Part shown: in pieces, positions 57,691 through 64,000 of the stretch
How positions within the stretch are numbered: position 1 is the stretch's first letter
Layout: each line of letters opens with the position of its first letter
Source of the DNA: Callaeas wilsoni
Lineage: Eukaryota > Chordata > Aves > Passeriformes > Callaeidae
Reading direction: 5' to 3'
Length of the DNA stretch: 64,000 nucleotides
Assembly (NCBI GenBank): GCA_013398955.1
Contig: VWPU01006138.1
Span: forward strand, 1 to 64,000
The notes under the pieces: generated by a model
What the model saw: only the letters and a program-made list of their open reading frames with translations
What the model was told of the DNA's origin: nothing
The model's database searches: none
Translations under genes and position numbers: made by a program

Positions 57691-60600
57691 GCAACCAAAA
57701 TGTGAGACAGTTCTTAATTATTTTTCTCTGTATCCAGGAGTTTTGTCCTAGAAGTGTGAAAATTCTTTATAACTGAATGCAACAGAGAATAGAGTTGGTT
57801 CAGCTGGTTCCTTGGTCTCTCACTAAGAGCATTTGGAGTAAGCCTGAGCCTTGCTGGAATCACTGGAGCAGGCAACCAGCAGTCAGGGAGGAGAGCCATG
57901 GAAAGAAACCTGCTTTTGCCCAAGATGTAGGTTCTTGTGTGATGTTTCCTACGGTTCCCCTCATGACTTTTCTTTCTGCATTGAGCTGGATTGGCTGTGG
58001 CACAAGCAGAGCAGACTCTGCACACAGAGCTCTCTACCTGGGTTGTCGAGGTCAGATCCTTTCCTCATTCTTCTCCACAATTTACATGTGCTTGAACAAG
58101 CCCCTTAGCTTCTCTCTGCTTCCTCGCTGGGACGTTGAGAGGAGAAGTGACTTACAAAGCTGGAGACTGTTAAATCCTGTGTTAACAGGGATCGTATACA
58201 TGCATTATATAATGGGTTAGTGTGAATTTTACCCCTTCAGCTTGATTCATGTGCCAGTCGAGCTTCACTTCACCGAGGATATTCAGTTGCTTTAGAACTG
58301 TTTCTAAAAATTGCTCTAGTGGTGTCTGCTTTAGGCTAGGTTTATGCAAAGAACACTTTCTTAAGACCAAAAAGAGCAGTTTGCAGCAGCTTGAATATCA
58401 AACCAATGGGGTAAAAACAAAGATGTTTTGTATTTGAGGAGAATAGAAATTCCAACTCCCAGTCCCACTGGTTTATTGACAGAAGGTTTTGCCATCCTCT
58501 TTGAATCTGTTCTGTCAGGGTGTGATTGTTTTTTAACAGAAAAATTCACAAATACAGGCAGAGGAATGGAAAAAGTCTGAATTCTGGACAGTATACATTT
58601 TGCTCAGTGAGATTGAGCTAAACTGACAGAAAAGAGAGATAATTAATTCTAGTAAGGCAAAAGTACCCAGTAAGTTACAGTATACAGAGCATGAAAAGTG
58701 CATCTATGCATAGACGCTCCAGAGCCTGAATCTTCATGCAGTCAGCCTCTTAGTAGGTCAAGTAGCACCTTACTCTCTTTGGGCCACGATAATCAACTGG
58801 CCTCTACAGAAATTCAAAGTGATATTCACTGCATGTCCCCTTCAGACATTTGTGAGTTCATTACCAACGTAATAAGGCAGTAGAGCTCATATTGAACATC
58901 ATGACCTCTGAGTAATACCTAGATGCAAGCATTTTGGCAAATAGTTATTGATTTCAGGCTTAGGAAAAGAGGACATTTTAGACTTCACTCCTTTCTTCTG
59001 TGCTTGAAAGGCTTGTGTGGGTGGGTACAGCAGGGACAGCTCCTGCTGAGACCTCCTCGAAGTCTGAGCAGGAGCATTCAGAGCCTTAGGTCCCAGGCTG
59101 TCCCCTTTGGAGGTAGAGCTGCATAGGAAGCCTGGACAAGAGCATCATTTGGTTTATCCAGGTCACTGGAATGATGCTTTGGAGCCTCCATTTTGGGTTT
59201 GTCATCACACTGTCTTTATTTTAGGGTCTGAGGTGTATAATAAAAGAAATATTTTGGCTTTTTTGCCAGCCAGTGAGGTTATTGTTGAGGAGTACAGAGA
59301 AAGACATGGTCCTGCTGGGTACATAGGAGAGTGAGGTGGCTGGGGAAGTCATCCTGGTTCTTCTTAGGCAGTTCCTGGCAAGGGCTAGGTAAGCATGAGT
59401 TATAGCTGACAATGAGTGCAGCCAAGCTAGGGAAGGGCTGGTTTGGTTTTACTTCCCTGCTTTCCATGCTCTGACAGGACAAAGTCAGGGAAGCCTTTCT
59501 GGGCTTGTACACGCTCCAGGCGCCCCTCCTTGTTAGACTCTTCTCTGCTCCTGCTGCCAGCTGGCACAGCCTTTTCAAGTCATCACCATGCTGCACTCGG
59601 GGCAGAATTATCTCTGTCATAGTCTCCCTGAGGTCAGTGAAAAGATGAGACTGAGCTTCTGGAAATGGATTTTCTGTCAAATCTGCCTGTATTCATTTCT
59701 TCCTCTTGCCTTTGTCTGTGAGATCACTCAAAACCAGTGTGGTTAAGCTGGGAGTATTCTGGGACACTGGATTTGTGCAGCAGATGCCATGGAAGACACT
59801 TAATGCTGGATGGATTGTTTTTTCTAAACAGTGTATGCATTAAGTACTAACATAAATCCTTTTGGATTAGATAAGTGAGAGGAAAAGAGACTATTTCTAG
59901 AGGGAATTTTCCTTCCACGCCCCTGACTTCTGTGTACTTAGAATTTTGCTCTGAACTGGAATCAGTGTATTTGGCACGCTTGATCTTTTCAATCTATTCC
60001 AGTGATTAAGATTTGAAGTAGCATCCCAAAAAAGTGCTGATTCCTTCAGGATGACACTGAGCAGTCAGCCCAGCACTGTCACAGCTCGGTTTGCCAGCAT
60101 GCTGAGCACTATTTATATCTCCTCTTATCTTTCCCGAATCCTGGCTGGAGCAGAAATACAGCAGGCTGGAATCTGCAGACAGACCTCACCCGAGCCCTGG
60201 CATTCCCACTCACATGCTGTGTGTCCTGCAATTGCATAAAGTCCTTCACACAAACGCTCAGACGTTCCCCAAAACAGCCCTCTGGAGCCCTCCTTCAGGG
60301 GTTTCTGCCTTTCCCCTTAGGGAACATCTTGTTCTTTTGCAAGAAGTAAGGACACATCAAAGGTCCAAATGTGTCCTGGGGCTCAAGGCCAGTTCTACCT
60401 TTGCAAAAAAGAGTTTATTCTGAAATGTAGGCTTGGTCACTGGCTAACAGGGAGTAAGGAGTGTCAGTGAGGAGTGTCAGGCAAAGTCTCTCCTATTCAC
60501 CTTTTTCCACATCAGTAGAATACCTGAGCTACAACAATTGCTACACCCTTCTAATTATTTTTTTTAAACACAAAGAAGTACTGCTAGTGAGTAACAAGAT

Positions 60601-61348
60601 ACAGGCTTGTGAGTTTACTTTGCTGAGAGTTTATTTAGCTTGTTTATTTAGCTCTCCTCTCTAGTTCTCCTGCTTTTCTGGACAGTTCTGACACGGTTCA
60701 ATTTGCTGACAGGGAGTCCAGCTGAGATCTGATGTGTGCACTAGCTGCAGGATCAGGAAAGAGTCTGTCCTTTCGACTGCGGTTCAGCTGAGGCTGGAAG
60801 CGGTGTAAAAGCAGCATATTTGCCTGCAGAGAGGACGGAAGGTCGGGGTTGTATCACGCTTCACCGCTTGCTCTCAGCTGAGGCACAGCTCAGACTCTTT
60901 TGGCAGCTGCAGGTGAGCATGGAAACAACAGCTCCTACAGGAAGGAGCAGGGAAACACAGAATGTTAGGGCAGAAGCTGTTGTGTCCAGAGACGTGGATT
61001 GAAATCTCCAGAGAATGTCATCCATCTCTAGTCTTTACTCCACACGCTCAAACAGGCACACAGGTGCACGTGAGCTCACTGGGAGCCTTGATGCACAAAT
61101 AAAAGGAACAAAAATCAATATGTTGCCCACATTAGGAAGATAATGGTGGGTTATACCTCTGGTGCTGGGATCAGCTCTCTAGTGTGTAGTGAGCAGAACT
61201 GTTTCTAATGCTTTAGAGCAGTAAAAGTTATTAATATTTAAATAGATATGCCTTTTCTGTTCTGCTTTTGCTGAAGGTATGCTGTTATAGATCATGCTGT
61301 CTCAGAGACCAGTAAGAAAATAGACGCACCGAGTGTCATGTTGATGTC

Positions 61349-61367
61349 TTTTTTTTTTTTTTTTTTT
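61349..61367. repeat. T19 homopolymer
   Basis: An uninterrupted run of 19 T. No recognisable retrocopy adjoins it on either side. Confidence 0.85.
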
Positions 61368-62975
61368 CCCTGTTAATTCAGTTTCTTTCAGTCTTTCCTA
61401 TCCCAGCATTGCTGGTAGAACTGCAATGCTGTCCTTGTAAAAATTCTGAGATGGAAGAAATGACATCGAGAAAAGGAATTGATATCAGATAATTCTGTCT
61501 CTCTGGCTTTTGCCTGTTTGCCAGAACTCCCCACTGTCTGGATTCGAAAGTTCATTTCTGCATAGCAAATGCAGAATCAAAGCAAAGGGGTTTTGAAAGT
61601 ATGTCCTCATGCTTTTGGGCTCCTGCCTTGCTCTAATAATAGGGGTTTTTTAAGAAGTCACTGCTGATTTCAGGATGTTTGGGACTCGCAGGATGTTGAA
61701 TGAAGTCAATGAGTAATGGGAATAGAGAAATTTGCTCACTCTACAAATGCATTTAGGTATTAGGACACTGTCCTGCTTGAAGACCATGGAGAGTGTTGCA
61801 AAGAGGGATGGTGTCTGGCCCCTGCAGGGTGTGTGTGCCAGGCTGTAGGTGAATCAATGAGCCCATTTATAACCAGCACTATCAAACAGTTTCCAAAAAT
61901 CCTCTCATGAATGCCGTGCACTTTTTTGCTTATAATGGTCCGCAGCAGTACTCTGATAACAGGGAGGACTGTCTGTACACTGCAGACCTTCCACCCTTCC
62001 TGAACACAGAAACTGATGGAGAAACTCGAGTGACTCGCTCCTAACTCTCTGAAATACCAGTAGTGACTTCATTTACGAGGGGCAAGAACTGGCCATTAGG
62101 AGTAAGCACGTTGGTTTTGTGTGGTGTGAGATGAAGGAGCAGAGAGGAGGCTGAGGAAGGCTTTCTCTATCAGTTCCCAAGGCAGAGCAGGGCACACACA
62201 GCAGGTGAGTCACTCTGCACAGGAGGGACCTGCTATGGGCTTGCCATCTGTGGAAGCCGTGAGCAGTTCTAGTGTCTCCAGGGCAGTGGTTGAAGACACT
62301 ACATTTAAAACCTGATCTGAAGACCACAGAAATCACCATCAAGATTTTACTTGCCTTCAGTTGTTTCCTCTTATGCAGGAAGAGTGATTTCTCAACAGGT
62401 GCAATAAACTGAAATGCTGCGTTCCTGGATAATTGCAGGTGCACCTGCGTGTCCATATTGGCCTTCTGTGCCTGAAATCCTCTTCAGCAGTGTTCTTTCC
62501 TGGTGGGTTGAGGCACTGCCTTGGGCTCTCTTTGTCCATGTAGGAGTTCCCAAGGGGATGGTGTTACTGTTCTGCTGCCTCCTCATGCCAGCTCCGTCCT
62601 GCCACATCCCCGTGGCCACACTGGGACTGTTGCAAGGGCGCAGCAGCTGGGAGGGAGTGCTCGGCAAGCACCGCTTCCTCTGCTGCTGTACCCATGCGGG
62701 GTAACGAATTTGCTTCATCCTGAATTGAATTAGTTGCTCTTTATGCAATAACTGATTATTCTCCTTGAATCATCAAGTTGTTTAAACTTTGGCTTTACAG
62801 ACAACTTCTTAAATGCCAGACTTGCAGATATTGAAAAGCAAAGTCGGGTTTCATTATTTATTAGTTCTGACACCTTCCCGTTATGACAGCCTGGAAGGTG
62901 TGCTCTCTGGACCAGCATTAGCCCCAGTTCAGCACATCTTTGTCCTGCAGCAGAGCATTTGATGTGCTGCCCAGC

Positions 62976-62998
62976 CAGGGCAGGGCAGGGCAGGGCAG
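62976..62998 (+). repeat. CAGGG pentamer repeat with G-quadruplex potential
   Basis: Four CAGGG units in a row give four GGG runs separated by two bases, a textbook G-quadruplex motif on the + strand. Confidence 0.75.
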
Positions 62999-64000
62999 CG
63001 AGGCCAGGGCACATCCCGGCGTGGCTCTCCCGGGACGCTCGGGTGCCTTCTGTGAGGAACCGTGATAACTGCCCCGTAGTTTCTGCCATCACAGCTAGCT
63101 GTATGCAGGGAGTTGAAAATAAACAGGTAAATAATCAGTCGTATCTTTTTAAAACATAATCCCACCAAAAATGTGAGTAGGAAGAGGCGACTGGTAATTA
63201 AAACATGGATAAGAACAATCGTGCTTGAGCAAAGAAAGGTCCTGGCATTTAAATTCCTGATCTCTGCTGGTGCTTTGGTAATGCACAGAATGCTTAGAGA
63301 AGAATAAAAGAAACAGATAAGTAATGAAAACGCAGAGATTTCTGCTAGGAAAAACTCATGTTTTCTGTTTATCTTCATTTCCTTTTTAAGAATTCCAGAC
63401 ATATCTGCCTTTTCACTGCCTGTGAATATCGAACACTTTCATAAACCCATTCACGATGACTCTCACATTACTTTATTTAGGGACAGTGAGTATTCTAGTA
63501 AGAAGTATATTTAGTTAGCACTGTTTTACCTTTGTGTGCATTGCAGTGTTTTAAGAGTATTGAATTCGAATGCACCTTCAGCATTGTGAGATCTTTCTGT
63601 AACTCCTTGCACCCACATTTAGATTTAATTACTTGAAATAACTTTCTATCTTTATCAAACCAATCAAGCAAGTTTCTTATTCAAGTCACTTAATTGTGTG
63701 ACTGCGAGGCAGTTTGTCTTTGAGACAGATTCTTTGAATGTGTGTATGTTTTGAATACAAATATAGATTTTCATGCTGTTATTATTCTGCTAATGATGGT
63801 ATAGCATTGCTAACTTTTTTTTTTCAGATTTAAATATCTAAATAAAATGACCAAGGCTAAAGTCCAGGCCTTTAAAAGTACAATTACATCTGTGAATAAT
63901 GAGAGTAACCTCCTGTGTCCACTATCAATCTTCACAGGTGTGCACAGGGACCACACAATCTACTCAAACTCTCAATTTCTGTTCTTGGTAGTTAATGCAG

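Larger units (their letters stand above)
43859..64000. other. Region upstream of CHRNB4 with no recognised gene
   Basis: About 20 kb beyond the CHRNB4 start contain no exon that I can recognise on either strand. The next gene's coding exons must lie outside the window or be too short to identify. The CHRNB4 promoter must lie in the first few hundred bases. No TATA box is obvious there. Recognised content is a CR1 relic, a MIR-like relic, a minisatellite and simple repeats, listed separately. Confidence 0.7.

Noticed and set aside
58080..58165. Second MIR-like stretch
   Set aside because: A phrase like the SINE's CAAGTCACTTAACCTCT section is present, but no other landmark follows, so the match is too weak to list.
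61349..61420. Poly-T as the tail of an antisense retrocopy
   Set aside because: No coding or repeat similarity is recognisable in the bases that follow.
1..64000. CRISPR array, bacterial operon, tRNA or rRNA genes
   Set aside because: No spaced direct repeats of CRISPR type, no cloverleaf with A/B boxes recognised, and the spliced receptor genes show that this is vertebrate nuclear DNA.

Overview
The window is vertebrate nuclear DNA with spliced genes, canonical GT-AG introns and long AT-rich introns. A CR1-type LINE 3' end, an LTR that resembles those common in neoavian birds, and compact introns suggest a bird, possibly a passerine or other neoavian. The species cannot be named from the sequence alone. 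The window holds the complete neuronal nicotinic acetylcholine receptor cluster CHRNA5-CHRNA3-CHRNB4, in the gene order and orientation known across amniotes: CHRNA5 on the + strand, CHRNA3 and CHRNB4 on the - strand.

Layout. Positions 35-13971 hold CHRNA5 (6 coding exons, 468 aa), starting in a CpG island at the window's left edge. Positions 13972-17369 are a tail-to-tail gap shared by the 3' ends of CHRNA5 and CHRNA3. Positions 17370-25819 hold CHRNA3 (6 exons, 496 aa). Its intron 4 carries an antisense solo LTR and a CR1 scrap. Its intron 3 carries a very GC-rich, low-complexity stretch with a tandem pyrimidine array, two 13-C runs and a five-copy 26-bp repeat. Positions 25820-31334 separate CHRNA3 from CHRNB4. 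Positions 31335-43858 hold CHRNB4 (6 exons, 489 aa). From 43859 to the end I find no gene, only a truncated CR1, a MIR-like SINE relic, a 20-bp minisatellite of about 17 copies, small simple repeats and some AT-rich patches that could be enhancers.

All 18 exons were joined by hand. Every junction keeps phase, and each protein carries the expected Cys-loop, four membrane helices and subunit-specific loop C. The three products co-assemble into ganglionic-type pentamers: alpha3 gives the principal agonist face, beta4 the complementary face, and alpha5 is an accessory subunit. I found no frameshift or internal stop, so all three genes look functional. I did not find a previously undescribed biological system. 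The points most worth a second look are the repeat-laden intron 3 of CHRNA3, the LTR about 87 bp from a CHRNA3 splice donor, the cluster of polyadenylation signals just inside CHRNA5 intron 5, and the 20-bp minisatellite that is open in several frames on both strands.
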